Shown: in pieces, positions 1 to 10,344 of the stretch | Numbering within the stretch: position 1 is the first letter of the stretch | How the letters are laid out: every line of letters starts with the position of its first letter | Source: Sulfolobales archaeon | Lineage (GTDB): Archaea > Thermoproteota > Thermoprotei_A > Sulfolobales > NBVN01 | DNA length: 64,000 bases | Direction: 5' to 3' | Assembly: GCA_025058345.1 (NCBI GenBank) | Contig: JANXEN010000003.1 | Span: 124,001-188,000 of the forward strand | Made by a program: the position numbers and the translations under genes | Notes under the pieces: model-generated | The model's database searches: none | The model's input: the letters and a program-made list of their open reading frames with translations, nothing else | Told to the model about the DNA's origin: nothing

Positions 1-288
1 ACTCACTACTCCAAACTCACCAACACCGCCGCACATCTTCTTTGCATTATCTACGAATCCCTGTGTGGCTTCGAGAGTGTAAGTAACTCCCGAAATCCTA
101 TTCTGCCACACCTTTATTAAAGCGGTTCCGAATTGATATCCGCCACCACCTGAAACTCCAGCCATGAATCGAACATGCGATATTTGAGGAGTTGATGGTG
201 TTGATGTCGCATAATATGCAGCTATTCCTACTACTATTACCACTAAGATGAGTGTTAAAGCTATGTATTTGCCTTTGGCGCTACTCAA
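1..288 (-). CDS. TAXI-type TRAP transporter solute-binding protein, N-terminal part (truncated by window edge)
   Basis: Own reverse-strand translation from a TTG at 288: MSSAKGKYIALTLILVVIVVGIAAYYATSTPSTPQISHVRFMAGVSGGGGYQFGTALIKVW...; signal/TM segment followed by a TAXI-like GGGYxxG motif; GGGGTAA just upstream as RBS. Not in the ORF track because it has no stop in the window. Confidence 0.7.
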   Translation of the reverse strand, partial: MSSAKGKYIALTLILVVIVVGIAAYYATSTPSTPQISHVRFMAGVSGGGGYQFGTALIKVWQNRISGVTYTLEATQGFVDNAKKMCGGVGEFGVVS

Positions 289-356
289 AATTTACCCCAT
301 ATCATAAACTATGAAGCGTTAATAAGTTTTATAGTTGGTTGATGCGGATTATTGCC

Positions 357-403
357 TCAGAACGGTGATAATTTGTAGATTCAGTGATTATCTACTTCAT
401 CAG
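357..403 (-). ncRNA. possible C/D-box-like sRNA (degenerate C' box)
   Basis: Minus strand: CTGATGA (403-397), 12 nt AGTAGATAATCA, CTGA (384-381), 20 nt, CTGA (360-357). No good C' box; AT-rich TATA-like stretch about 25 nt upstream. Confidence 0.3.
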
Positions 404-443
404 TGGATACGTTTGGATATTTAATTTAAGTGAGTATTACGGA

Positions 444-1292
444 TTATAAATTTAGCTCCTTCTTTATGTAAAGGTCTATGTCGTTACCTATTTCAAATGA
501 CCTCTTATATGCAGCCTCGATCGTCTCAATCAACGCTGACTTAATACCTCTTGACTCCATAACTGCTAGTCCTCGAATTGTGGTACCGCCGGGCGTGGTT
601 ACTTCATCCCTAACTTCAGCTGGATGTACGTCCCTATTCTTAAGAAGTATTGCAGTACCTTCGAGAACGTCTAATATTGCTTTATACGCTATATCCCTAG
701 GCATGCCAGATGCGACAGCTCCAAGGACTAATGCGTCGATGATTTCAGATATGAATGCTGGACCACTACCAGCTAATGCAGTCCATATATCGATGTATTC
801 TTCCGGGACCCAGTAGACGGTGCCCAAACATTTAAACATATCTCCAATTACTTCCTTCGCATACGTATCGTTATTTAATGTTGATATTGCGGTCGATGCC
901 TTCTTAACCGATGCATTGATGTTTGTCATAGCTCTAAATACCTTAGCATTCGTCAATACTGTCTCTAAAGTTCTCAGTTTAATGCCAGCCATCACTGACA
1001 CAATCTTTTTCCCATTCCATACATCCCTTCCAACTTCCCTAATTATAACAGGAAAGTGATGTGGCTTAACACTAAGTATTATTAGATCTGCCTTCGTTAC
1101 AGCCTCTTTGTTATTCCTAGTAGTATCTGCTCCTAACGATTTAGCGTTCTCTAAAGTGATATCCCTCCGCCCAGTAGCTATTAACTTAATGTCGGGGTAG
1201 CACTCCTTTATAGCCTTAATTATGGCTGAACCTATCTTACCAGCACCTATTACTGCAATAGTTCTAACATCCCGCGATAAACTCACCTTCAA
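444..1292 (-). CDS. proC: pyrroline-5-carboxylate reductase
   Basis: N-terminal Rossmann AVIGAGKIGSAI; C-terminal ALAGSGPAFISEIIDAL and DEVTTPGGTTIRGL motifs typical of ProC. Confidence 0.93.
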   Translation of the reverse strand: MKVSLSRDVRTIAVIGAGKIGSAIIKAIKECYPDIKLIATGRRDITLENAKSLGADTTRNNKEAVTKADLIILSVKPHHFPVIIREVGRDVWNGKKIVSVMAGIKLRTLETVLTNAKVFRAMTNINASVKKASTAISTLNNDTYAKEVIGDMFKCLGTVYWVPEEYIDIWTALAGSGPAFISEIIDALVLGAVASGMPRDIAYKAILDVLEGTAILLKNRDVHPAEVRDEVTTPGGTTIRGLAVMESRGIKSALIETIEAAYKRSFEIGNDIDLYIKKELNL

Positions 1293-1660
1293 TACCTACA
1301 GTATTAAACGACTAGCACTTAAAAACGTGACTAAATGCGGTACGTAATGAATGGGTGTGGACGATATGGAAGTATTTAAGACGTATATACTCCTCTAGAA
1401 TATCACTATGGGGATACAGTGAGATGTCTATAGAATCAATTTACTTAGGACCTGAGTCTGATGCAGCCTATTTACCGCTAATGAGATCAACGTGTAAAGA
1501 ACATGTCCCTACCAGTATAAGGTCGTCAATCCATGGTGAAAATTTTAGAAAGTTCTTGTTATTTAGTAATTTATTGAATTCATTAAGCAATTATTGTATC
1601 ACGCTTAGAAGTGTGGAATGTTGTAGCGAACGTTGATTTACTATTAGTTGGTGGTATTTT

Positions 1661-2644
1661 ATGGTCGGAGAATCTATAATGGTAGAAAAGATTGTTAAGA
1701 GATTTAGGGATGTTACAGCAGTTGATGGAGTGTCCTTTTCCGTGAGGGAGGGTGAGGTCTATGGTTTGTTAGGCCCTAATGGTGCTGGTAAGACGACAAC
1801 AATTCATATCTTGACGACTTTATTAAGGCCTACCTCAGGTACTGCATACGTTGCTGGCTACGACGTCGTTAAGGAGTCCGATAAGGTTAGGAAGGAAATA
1901 GGTATAGTGTTTCAAGATCCCTCCTTAGATGATCAGTTGACCGCATACGATAACATGTATATTCACGGTAAGCTCTACGGTTTAAAAGGCGATGTTTTAA
2001 GGTCTAAGATCTTAGAGATGTTGGATTTCGTTGATTTAAAGGACTTTAAGTATAAGCAGGTGAAGTACTTTTCAGGAGGTATGCGTAGGAGATTAGAGAT
2101 AGCTAGGTCGTTACTGCATGAACCGCATGTTTTATTCTTAGATGAGCCTACGATCGGGTTAGACCCGCAGACGAGATTAAAGTTATGGGAATATGTTAGG
2201 AGAATTAAAAAGGAGAGAAACATTACGGTATTTTTAACAACGCATTACATGGATGAGGCGGAGGAGTTATGTGATAGGATTTCGATCATGGATAAAGGAA
2301 AGATAGTTGCTGAAGGTAGTGCGGATGAATTGAAGTCCTTAGTAGGTTCTGAAGTTATATACCTTAAATTTAAGAACGAATTTAATAAAGTGAGTGGGTG
2401 TTTAGAAGCAGACTTTATAATCAAATGTAATAGGGTTAAGGACAACTTAATGGAAATAGTTGTTAAGGATGCTACGACTGCTTTACCCCAACTCTTCGAA
2501 ATAATTAATAGGTTAAACATAGAAGTCACTGAAGTCAGCTATAAACGCCCGACGTTGAATGAGGTCTTCATAAGTTTAACTGGGAGGGAATTAAGGGATT
2601 CATTAGAGTATGAAACACTCCCTCAATTTATTAGGAGATGGTAG
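1661..2644 (+). CDS. ABC transporter ATP-binding protein (DrrA/daunorubicin-resistance type)
   Basis: Walker A GPNGAGKTTT, signature FSGGMRRRLEIARSL, Walker B VLFLDEPTIGLD, DrrA-like C-terminus; overlaps the permease gene. Confidence 0.93.
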   Translation: MVGESIMVEKIVKRFRDVTAVDGVSFSVREGEVYGLLGPNGAGKTTTIHILTTLLRPTSGTAYVAGYDVVKESDKVRKEIGIVFQDPSLDDQLTAYDNMYIHGKLYGLKGDVLRSKILEMLDFVDLKDFKYKQVKYFSGGMRRRLEIARSLLHEPHVLFLDEPTIGLDPQTRLKLWEYVRRIKKERNITVFLTTHYMDEAEELCDRISIMDKGKIVAEGSADELKSLVGSEVIYLKFKNEFNKVSGCLEADFIIKCNRVKDNLMEIVVKDATTALPQLFEIINRLNIEVTEVSYKRPTLNEVFISLTGRELRDSLEYETLPQFIRRW

Positions 2645-3414
2645 GTATGGATGGATTCGTAACTATGATCTACAGGCAGATTAAAAGGTTCATCAACTCA
2701 AGATCTAGGTTCGTAATGTCTATAGTCAATCCCATCATCTGGATAATATTTTTCGGTTTAGGTTGGAGTAATGTCTTCAGATTCCCTGAAGCTAAGGTAA
2801 TATTTGGAGGACTTGATTACCTTACCTACTTAGCATCAGGCATGGTCGCTATGTCGATTATCATGAGTTCCTTCATGAGTGGAATGTCAGTAATATGGGA
2901 TAAAAGGTTTGGATTCCTTAAAGAGACCTTAGTAGCGCCAGCGTCAAGAGCGGAAGTTATTTTAGGTAGAGCTTTCGGTGACTCCATAATCAGCGTTTTT
3001 CAAGGACTTATCATCCTCATCTTTATGTACTTCATAACATCTAAAATCAATTTACTCGGGGTACTTCCAGCATTGACCTACGGGCTCATACTCGCAATGT
3101 GCTTCACATCTTTCGGGCTAGTGATAGCTTTAAAACTATCAAGCATGGAGGGATTTCAAATGATAATAAATTTAATGACTATGCCTTTACTATTCCTGGG
3201 CGGCATCTTCTACCCAATAGATAGTTTACCTGAGTGGATAAAGGTAATAGCTTACATTAATCCAGTAACCTATGCTGTTGATGGTATGAGATATAGTTTA
3301 ACTAGGGTGTCGAAGTTCGAACCCATTGTTGACGTTTTCATACTATCCTCTTTAGCGGCAATTATGTCGGTGCTAGCTGTACGGAGTTACAATAGCACAA
3401 CTATAGAGGATTAA
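2638..3414 (+). CDS. ABC-2 type transporter permease
   Basis: Multiple TM segments, ABC-2 permease motifs (LVAPASRAEVILGRAFGDSI, LGGIFYPIDSLPEWI..NPVTYAVDGMR); overlaps upstream ATPase. Confidence 0.9.
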   Translation: MVGMDGFVTMIYRQIKRFINSRSRFVMSIVNPIIWIIFFGLGWSNVFRFPEAKVIFGGLDYLTYLASGMVAMSIIMSSFMSGMSVIWDKRFGFLKETLVAPASRAEVILGRAFGDSIISVFQGLIILIFMYFITSKINLLGVLPALTYGLILAMCFTSFGLVIALKLSSMEGFQMIINLMTMPLLFLGGIFYPIDSLPEWIKVIAYINPVTYAVDGMRYSLTRVSKFEPIVDVFILSSLAAIMSVLAVRSYNSTTIED

Positions 3415-3482
3415 GGAATTAAAGAGCGACCTCATAATATACGAACTTAACCACTATTATTTCACGAGATTATGGCTGAATA

Positions 3483-3496
3483 AGTATATAAAAGGT
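3483..3496 (+). promoter_or_regulatory. TATA-box promoter for the enolase-superfamily gene
   Basis: AAGTATATAAAAGG about 20-30 nt upstream of the GTG start at 3513, consistent with a leaderless transcript. Confidence 0.5.
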
Positions 3497-3512
3497 TATC
3501 AGTTACGTAATA

Positions 3513-4667
3513 GTGGCGACCTCTTTGAAAATTAAAGACTTTGAAATATTTGTGGTTGAGACTCTTCCCCCCTATAGAGGGGGACGTTACTGGACATTCC
3601 TAAAACTCATTACCGATGAAGAAGTTGAGGGAATCGGGGAACTCACATCGTTAGCTGCGGTTGGTAGAGAGGCATCTAACGTTAAGTTGTTAGAAGACCT
3701 CTGTAGACGTTACGTTTTAGGTCACGATCCTTTTAAGATTGAGGCTTTAATGCATCGTCTATATACTTACGACCACGACTTCAGGCACCCTGACCTGACT
3801 GTCATGTCAGCAATTAGTGCCATCGAAATAGCTTGCTGGGATATTATAGGGAAGTATTTAGGGCACCCCATATATAACCTCCTCGGCGGCACGTATAATG
3901 AGAAACTTAAAGCATATTCTTACATACCTGAGGGTGAGGGTTGGAGGAAGTTAACACCGGATGAAGTTGCTGAGAAATCGTTGAATGTGATTAAGAAGGG
4001 GTTTAGAGCCCTCAAACTTGACCCCTTCCCACCGATTTATCCAAGTCCACGAGATATCTCGATTGAGGAAATTAACTATGCTAGGAAAATCCTCAAAAGT
4101 ATTAGAGATACGGTGGGCGATGATGTTGAGATATGTGTAGGCACTCACGGCCAGTTAACCACATACAGTGCCATTAGAGTTGCTAAGATGTTAGAGGAAT
4201 TCAACCCATTGTGGTTTGAGGAACCCGTACCTCCTGAAAATGTTGATGAGATGGCTATAGTTGCAGCACATACGACCGTCCCTATAGCTGCTGGTGAAAG
4301 GAGGGTGACTAAATACGAATTCCTGGAGTTACTTCAGAAACGTGCTGCTCGTATCATTCAGATGGATGTTGGACGTTGTGGAGGAATTTTAGAATCTAAG
4401 AAAATAGCATCTATGGCTGAAGCATATTACGCATCAATAGCGCCTCACATGTATTTCGGACCCATAGTCTTAGCTGCAACGATCCAGTTAGATGTTTGCA
4501 GTCCCAACTTCTTAATGCAGGAATTGAATGTAATGGAGATGCATGACACTATACTGAAGGTGCCCATAAAACTGGAGAACGGATATATAATTCCTCCTAA
4601 AGGTCCTGGTTTGGGAGTAGAGTTAAGGGATGACATTGTATCTAAACATATTCGTAGCCGCGTTTAA
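3513..4667 (+). CDS. mandelate racemase/muconate lactonizing enzyme family (enolase superfamily), sugar-acid dehydratase-like
   Basis: MR_MLE features: GWRKLTP..AEKSLNVIKKGFRALKLDPF, LWFEEPVPPENVDEM, AAGERRVTKYEF, IIQMDVGRCGGILESKKIA, SIAPHMYFGPI. Confidence 0.88.
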   Translation: MATSLKIKDFEIFVVETLPPYRGGRYWTFLKLITDEEVEGIGELTSLAAVGREASNVKLLEDLCRRYVLGHDPFKIEALMHRLYTYDHDFRHPDLTVMSAISAIEIACWDIIGKYLGHPIYNLLGGTYNEKLKAYSYIPEGEGWRKLTPDEVAEKSLNVIKKGFRALKLDPFPPIYPSPRDISIEEINYARKILKSIRDTVGDDVEICVGTHGQLTTYSAIRVAKMLEEFNPLWFEEPVPPENVDEMAIVAAHTTVPIAAGERRVTKYEFLELLQKRAARIIQMDVGRCGGILESKKIASMAEAYYASIAPHMYFGPIVLAATIQLDVCSPNFLMQELNVMEMHDTILKVPIKLENGYIIPPKGPGLGVELRDDIVSKHIRSRV

Positions 4668-4779
4668 ATTTTATAATCAGAGATGAAATTTCATTAAAAT
4701 ATTTTCAAATCTAATAATCGATATTACCTGAATGGATAGATTTTAATTATCGCTATAATAAATCATATGACATGAGTAT

Positions 4780-5151
4780 TTAAGGCACCTTTTTTACGAA
4801 CTTGTCTAGGGTAGTGCTTTTTCTTTCTGTAAGCTCTTTACCATATGAGAGAATTATTCTTCTTAATTCGTTGGTTAACTCATCCCATGTTATTTTCTCA
4901 TTTACTGCCCAATCAACTATGACTTCAGAATTCTTACTCAGTAATCTTAAGAAATCTTGCCAGGTGATGTTAAGCCTCCTTAAATCCTCACCCCACGCAT
5001 TCCATAAATACTGCGGTAATTTATTATATATTAAGACACCCTTTTGTTTATTCTTAATGTCTTCAGTCTTCATGAGTTTACTTAAGCTTTTTACCATTTC
5101 CTTTATCAATACCGGTTCTTCAACGCGTTTAAGTTCCAAAACATTACCCAT
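4780..5151 (-). CDS. hypothetical protein
   Basis: 123-aa ORF of coding-like composition with no recognised domain. Confidence 0.6.
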   Translation of the reverse strand: MGNVLELKRVEEPVLIKEMVKSLSKLMKTEDIKNKQKGVLIYNKLPQYLWNAWGEDLRRLNITWQDFLRLLSKNSEVIVDWAVNEKITWDELTNELRRIILSYGKELTERKSTTLDKFVKKVP

Positions 5152-5273
5152 TTATTTTATCTATTTGAAATTATTAATATTCCTAATTAACGTAACGTAA
5201 CTGTTTCAGAGGATTTCAGTGATTGCTTTAAGCCCTTATTGAGAAGTGTTTAAGAACATTTATTATACTCTAG

Positions 5274-7211
5274 TTGGTTAAATCCATAATGGTACCTCAG
5301 ATGGACTCATCTACAATGTTTAATGAGTTTTTAATCCCTTTCTACTTACTCTTAATAGGATCTTTCTTAGCTCCTCTTTTTAAGAAGACTGCCACGCTCT
5401 ACGTATCGTCGTTATCTTCTTCTATAGCCTGCATAACTATGACATATCTATCACTTAGCTACCTAGGAGCCAACGGCTCAGGTAGTTTAACTAGGATTCA
5501 ATTACTCATAGGTAATTACCCACTAGTTGGAGGCGTTTTTAGCCTATCTATGGATGGTTTATCAGCTTATTTCATCATCATTTTAGGTATTTTAGGGACG
5601 GCCTCATCAATCTACGGTATCTCTTACGTTAGGCGTTACGCTGGATTCGAGAGTTTAAGCTTTTACTCATTCATATATCCATTGTTTATTATGTCAATGT
5701 ATTTAGTCTTAATAAGCGGTGATGTAATCCTCTTTATAATTTCATGGGAGTTGATGAGCATATCCGCCTTTTTCCTCATATCATTCGAGAGAGCTAGTGA
5801 GGTTGCTAGGAGAGCTGCACTTAAGTATTTGCTGATGTCGTATACAGGATCGGGGTTATTGATAGTTGCCTTAGTTAGTTTAAGCCTCTCAGCATCATCT
5901 ACTGAATTTACATCACTGAGGGGCCTTATTATAGGCACTCCTGCTCAGTACTTAATCACACTATTGTTCATTGTTGGGTTCGGCATAAAGGCTGCTTTAG
6001 TTCCTATGCATAGTTGGTTGCCTGACGCACATCCGGAAGCGCCCTCAAACATCTCTGCACTTCTAAGTGGTTTTATGATTAAGACAGCTGTGTACGGCAT
6101 TATGAGGTTTACGATCTATTTATTGAAGCTTGATCTCTATTTCTTAGGTTTTGCGCTTGCAACCTTGGGAGTACTTTCTGCAGTATACGGTACATTAATG
6201 GCAATAATTCAAGGGGACTCTAAGAAATTAATGGCTCATTCAAGTATCGCTCAGATAGGATATATATTCCTCGGTATTGGTGGTGGTTTAGTCCTATATC
6301 CGAATTACTTAGGTCTCATCGCATTAGTTTCTGCATTATTTCACACATTAAATCACGCGATATTTAAGGGTTTACTCTTCCTAACTGCTGGAAGTATCAT
6401 CTACAGAACTGAAAGCAGAGATCTAAATAGGTTAGGAGGTTTAGCTAGATATATGCCCATAACGTACGTTTCAGGATTAGTTGCTTCACTAGCTATTTCA
6501 GGTATACCTCCGCTAAACGGGTTTGTTAGCAAGTGGCTTATAATACTTCCATTGATTATTTCTGGGCATCCAGCACTTGCCTCATACTCAGCGCTTGCGA
6601 TATTTGCTAGTGCCTTAACAACAGCAGCTCTAACTAAATACGTATCTAGAGCCTTCCTATCCGGTTTAGGCGATCATGAGGTAAGTAAAGTTAAGGAGGT
6701 ACCTTCATTTATGGCGATACCTGAAGCATTTCTCGCAGCATTATGCGTTCTTCTAGGGTTCTTCTACTTCATACCTATCAATGTTATAACTTCTGCAGTG
6801 GTTAATGGTGTGTTGATGTTTGAGTTAAGTCAGAGTGACGTCATAATGTACAGTTTGACTTCATTGCTTAACATTTTCGGATTGATATTGGGTGTAGTAC
6901 TTATCTCAACGATCATTGGTATGTATCTATTAGTGCATAAGGCCAAAATAACTTCCGTATGGACTTTCGGGACTAAGGAATTACTACCTAAGAAACTTGG
7001 TTTAAACGCTGTTTCCTACTATACCGAATTTGAATACACGTATGGCTTCGGGTATAGGTTGCATGACTTCATCTATAAAACCTTAATAACACCGTTAACT
7101 AAATGCTTTATCTCATTGACTAGCAACTATAACAAGATTGATACTTACTTAGCTAACGCGTTGTTGGTTACGGCTATATTCCTCACATTATTAATGGTTT
7201 TAATTTTGTGA
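5274..7211 (+). CDS. hycC: membrane-bound group 4 hydrogenase antiporter-like subunit (HycC/HyfB/NuoL family)
   Basis: Proton-pumping NADH:quinone oxidoreductase-like membrane protein (HSWLPDAHPEAPSNISALLSGFMIKTAVYG; AHSSIAQIGYIFLGIG; NHAIFKGLLFLTAGSI). Likely start ATG 5289 or TTG 5274. Confidence 0.9.
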   Translation: MVKSIMVPQMDSSTMFNEFLIPFYLLLIGSFLAPLFKKTATLYVSSLSSSIACITMTYLSLSYLGANGSGSLTRIQLLIGNYPLVGGVFSLSMDGLSAYFIIILGILGTASSIYGISYVRRYAGFESLSFYSFIYPLFIMSMYLVLISGDVILFIISWELMSISAFFLISFERASEVARRAALKYLLMSYTGSGLLIVALVSLSLSASSTEFTSLRGLIIGTPAQYLITLLFIVGFGIKAALVPMHSWLPDAHPEAPSNISALLSGFMIKTAVYGIMRFTIYLLKLDLYFLGFALATLGVLSAVYGTLMAIIQGDSKKLMAHSSIAQIGYIFLGIGGGLVLYPNYLGLIALVSALFHTLNHAIFKGLLFLTAGSIIYRTESRDLNRLGGLARYMPITYVSGLVASLAISGIPPLNGFVSKWLIILPLIISGHPALASYSALAIFASALTTAALTKYVSRAFLSGLGDHEVSKVKEVPSFMAIPEAFLAALCVLLGFFYFIPINVITSAVVNGVLMFELSQSDVIMYSLTSLLNIFGLILGVVLISTIIGMYLLVHKAKITSVWTFGTKELLPKKLGLNAVSYYTEFEYTYGFGYRLHDFIYKTLITPLTKCFISLTSNYNKIDTYLANALLVTAIFLTLLMVLIL

Positions 7212-7221
7212 GGGGTTTAGG

Positions 7222-8154
7222 ATGGTGGTTGAATACTTAACAACATTACTTATCGTGACGGTCTTAACTTTAATTACACCTCTCTTAGATGGTGTCGAAC
7301 GTAAATTCATTAGGGCGAAGATACATAGTAGGGTAGGTCCTCCTATACTGCAAACATATTATGACTTGATAAAGCTCTTTAAGAAAGAGTTGTTAGTTCC
7401 ATCAACTGCTACGAAATTGTTTTTAGTGGCCCCAGTTGTTAGCTTCACAGTAAGTATGGTAACCCTTTCATTACTTCCTTACTTCCCTAACAATCCATTT
7501 AATTTTGAAGGTGACTTAATTTTATTAATTTATCTACTTGTTTCATCTACGTTAGTGCTCTTACTGGGAGGCCTATCGTCAGGTAATCCGATGGCAGAGA
7601 TAAGTTCCAGTAGAGAAATATCGCTAATATTAACGACGGAATTACTTATCGGCTTATCCACCGCTTCAATAGCTTTAAAGTACGGTTCTTTAAGTGTGCA
7701 GAATATTTCGATGAAGTTAGTCTTTTCACCATCAATAATTCTGGCTTATTTAACGCTTCTATATTATGCTTTTATAAAGTCTGCTAGAACTCCTTACGAT
7801 ATAGCAGAAGCGGAGCCGGAAATAGCTTCAGGCTTTATGATTGAATATAGCGGTCCTTTACTAGCGTTCTCAATATTAAGTAATTTAATTAGAAGGTTTT
7901 TAGTGTCATCACTTTTCACCTCTATTGCCTTAGGTCCTCTCATATATGCATTTACCTCACTCGTAAATAACGTTGTGTTAAGGTTTACATTCCATTCCTT
8001 ACTGATCGTGACTTTAAGTATTCTTACCTATCTGATGCTTGGTGCTGCGTCTGCTATATATGGTAGGTATAGGGTTGTGCATGCATTAGAATCAGTTAAG
8101 AGATATTCGATTATACCTCTTATCTCATTGGCTTTAGCTGTAGTGGGTTTATAA
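7222..8154 (+). CDS. hycD: membrane-bound hydrogenase quinone-module-like subunit (HycD/HyfC/NuoH family)
   Basis: ERKFIRAKIHSRVGPPILQTYYDLIKLFKKE and TPYDIAEAEPEIASGFMIEYSGPLLA motifs. Confidence 0.92.
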   Translation: MVVEYLTTLLIVTVLTLITPLLDGVERKFIRAKIHSRVGPPILQTYYDLIKLFKKELLVPSTATKLFLVAPVVSFTVSMVTLSLLPYFPNNPFNFEGDLILLIYLLVSSTLVLLLGGLSSGNPMAEISSSREISLILTTELLIGLSTASIALKYGSLSVQNISMKLVFSPSIILAYLTLLYYAFIKSARTPYDIAEAEPEIASGFMIEYSGPLLAFSILSNLIRRFLVSSLFTSIALGPLIYAFTSLVNNVVLRFTFHSLLIVTLSILTYLMLGAASAIYGRYRVVHALESVKRYSIIPLISLALAVVGL

Positions 8155-8158
8155 CTTA

Positions 8159-9841
8159 GTGAGGAGTAATATAATATTAGGTAGAGGGGATTTGGAAGTC
8201 ATAGAGATGCTGAATAAGTACTTGATTGATAAGATAGTAGGCATTAGAAATGTGGGTGATGGTAAACTTATTATCGATGTTAAACCTAATAACCTTGTCG
8301 ATGTTGTTAATGTCGTTACTGATAAATTAGGCGGTATATTCGTAACTATAGTCGGTAATGATGCACGCAGTATTGATAACTCGTTTCATAACATATACGT
8401 CTTCAGCCTTGATTCATTGAAGACGTACTTATTAATCAGGGTTAAATTAGATCCTGAAAGTCCTAAAATCAACTCAATAACACATATCGTTAAGGGAGCT
8501 GATTGGGGGGAGCGAGAGGTAAGGGACTTGCTGGGTATTAACATGGTAAACCATCCTGACCCTCGTAGGTTAATACTGCCTGATGGTTGGCCTGAAGGGA
8601 TAAATCCGCTTAAGAAGGAATTCGCTCACTCCATTAGGCCTGAGTTAAATAACTCTGAATGTTACGTTCCTTTAAGGTCTGATGACGTTGTAGCACTACC
8701 TTACGGACCTTACCATCCTCTACTCCACGAGCCGGAGTACTTTGAGTTGCATATTAAAGGTGAGACTGTAGTAGGTGTCGAATATAGGGGGTTCCACGTA
8801 CATAGAGGTATTGAGAAGTTAGGGGAATCTAGACTCACCTATAATCAAGTACCTTTTGTAGCAGAGAGGATATGCGGTATATGCGGATTTGTACATAACG
8901 TATGTTACTGTCAAGCCATAGAAAATGCTGCAAAGATCGAAGTACCAGAACGCGCGCATTACATAAGGTCTATAATACTAGAAATCGAAAGGCTGCATAG
9001 CCATTTACTATGGTTAGGTGTGGCATGCCACATATTAGGATTTGATACTGGGTTTATGCATGCTTGGAGGATTAGAGAACCGATAATGAATTTAGCTGAG
9101 GCTCTGACAGGCAATAGGAAAAACTACGGACTTAACTTAGTAGGTGGGGTTAGAAGGGATATCAATAAGGATTCATCAGCGAGGATTAGTAAATTGCTTA
9201 AGGATATTAAACATGAGTATGATAGGTTCATCAGTAGTTTGACTGCAGTGAAGGAAGTCATTAGGAGACTAGAGGGCAGTGGATTACTTCCAAAGCCTGA
9301 AGCGATAAGCTACGGCGTCGTTGGACCTGTGGCTAGGGGTTCAGCGCTGAAGCGGGACGTACGTGTAGACCATCCCTATGCTGCGTATAAGGACGTGTCT
9401 TTTAAAGTCCCTACCTACAGTGAGTGTGATAATATGTCTAGGCTTATGGTTAGGGTTGATGAGGTATATGAAAGCATCTCAATAATTGAGCAACTAATTG
9501 ATAGGTTACCAGGTGGTTCAATCCTGGCTGAGAACGCTGAAGTTCCTGAATATAGGGAGGGTTTCAGTGGAATTGAAGCTCCTAGAGGTGAAGATTTCCA
9601 CTACGTTTTAACCGGTAGATTTAGTAAGGTATATAGATGGAGGGTGAGAGCACCAACATATAATAACATACCTGCGTTGAAGGTGATGCTTCATGAAGTT
9701 CCTTTAAGCGATGCACCGTTAACGATCGCAAGTATAGATCCATGCTTCTCATGTACTGATAGATTGCTGGTGTTTGATGTAGATAAAGGTAAAAAGTTTA
9801 AGGTAAGTTATAAGGCGTTGGCCAGCGGGTGGAAGCCTTGA
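8159..9841 (+). CDS. hycE: [NiFe]-hydrogenase large subunit, NuoC-NuoD fusion (HycE/HyfG-like, group 4)
   Basis: N-terminal 30-kDa domain (DWGEREVRDLLGI..HPDPRRLILPDGWPEG) fused to the large subunit; L1 motif RICGICGFVHNVCYC and L2 motif DPCFSCTDR both intact, with a C-terminal extension. Confidence 0.93.
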   Translation: MRSNIILGRGDLEVIEMLNKYLIDKIVGIRNVGDGKLIIDVKPNNLVDVVNVVTDKLGGIFVTIVGNDARSIDNSFHNIYVFSLDSLKTYLLIRVKLDPESPKINSITHIVKGADWGEREVRDLLGINMVNHPDPRRLILPDGWPEGINPLKKEFAHSIRPELNNSECYVPLRSDDVVALPYGPYHPLLHEPEYFELHIKGETVVGVEYRGFHVHRGIEKLGESRLTYNQVPFVAERICGICGFVHNVCYCQAIENAAKIEVPERAHYIRSIILEIERLHSHLLWLGVACHILGFDTGFMHAWRIREPIMNLAEALTGNRKNYGLNLVGGVRRDINKDSSARISKLLKDIKHEYDRFISSLTAVKEVIRRLEGSGLLPKPEAISYGVVGPVARGSALKRDVRVDHPYAAYKDVSFKVPTYSECDNMSRLMVRVDEVYESISIIEQLIDRLPGGSILAENAEVPEYREGFSGIEAPRGEDFHYVLTGRFSKVYRWRVRAPTYNNIPALKVMLHEVPLSDAPLTIASIDPCFSCTDRLLVFDVDKGKKFKVSYKALASGWKP

Positions 9842-10344
9842 GTAGGTTATCCTGGATTAAAACGGCGCTTGAAGTCGGTGTAGTTACTAAGAAATACCCG
9901 TTCGAACGTGTTGAAGTTCCTGATGGATTTAGGGGGCTACCTATATTTGACTCAGGAAAATGTATTGGATGTACCGCATGTGCAAACGTATGCACACCTG
10001 ACGCTATAAAGGTGGTTAATGACTTTACCAATGGGTTTAGAAGGATTGAGTACCGTCTAGGTAAGTGCATATTCTGTGGTAGATGTGCTGATGTATGTCC
10101 GGTGTCAGCTATTACAATTACGAAGGAGTTCGAACTTGCCTACACAGGTGACGTTATAAACGCTATAGAGATTAAATTTATTAAATGTGTTCAGTGCGGT
10201 CAATACTACACAGTTTCTAGACACTTGAAACACGTATCGAGTAAACTTAATGATGAAGCTTTAGAGGGTGTTGATATATGTCCCGATTGCAGAAGGCGCA
10301 GTAACATTAACTCATTAATACATGCATCAGGGGTGTTCAGATGA
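9829..10344 (+). CDS. hycF: 4Fe-4S ferredoxin-type hydrogenase subunit (HycF/HyfH-like)
   Basis: Two CxxCxxCxxxC(P) clusters (CIGCTACANVCTPDAI; CIFCGRCADVCPVSAI) plus an extra CVQC...CPDC pair; overlaps the large-subunit gene by 13 nt. Confidence 0.9.
   Translation: MEALSRLSWIKTALEVGVVTKKYPFERVEVPDGFRGLPIFDSGKCIGCTACANVCTPDAIKVVNDFTNGFRRIEYRLGKCIFCGRCADVCPVSAITITKEFELAYTGDVINAIEIKFIKCVQCGQYYTVSRHLKHVSSKLNDEALEGVDICPDCRRRSNINSLIHASGVFR

Noticed and set aside
478-1059. Plus-strand ORFs 478..816 and 820..1059
   Set aside because: Antisense shadow ORFs inside proC; the minus frame carries clear ProC motifs. Many other short track ORFs (e.g. 1975..2223, 12895..13077, 15045..15377, 24104..24442, 29480..29962, 63266..63466) were rejected for the same reason.
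1355-1636. 93-aa ORF in the proC-ABC transporter gap
   Set aside because: No recognisable motif, poor coding-like composition and no clear RBS; could be a decayed gene but unsupported.
4802-5200. 132-aa plus-strand ORF overlapping 4780..5151 minus
   Set aside because: Ser/Leu-rich translation typical of antisense reading; the minus-strand protein is more plausible.
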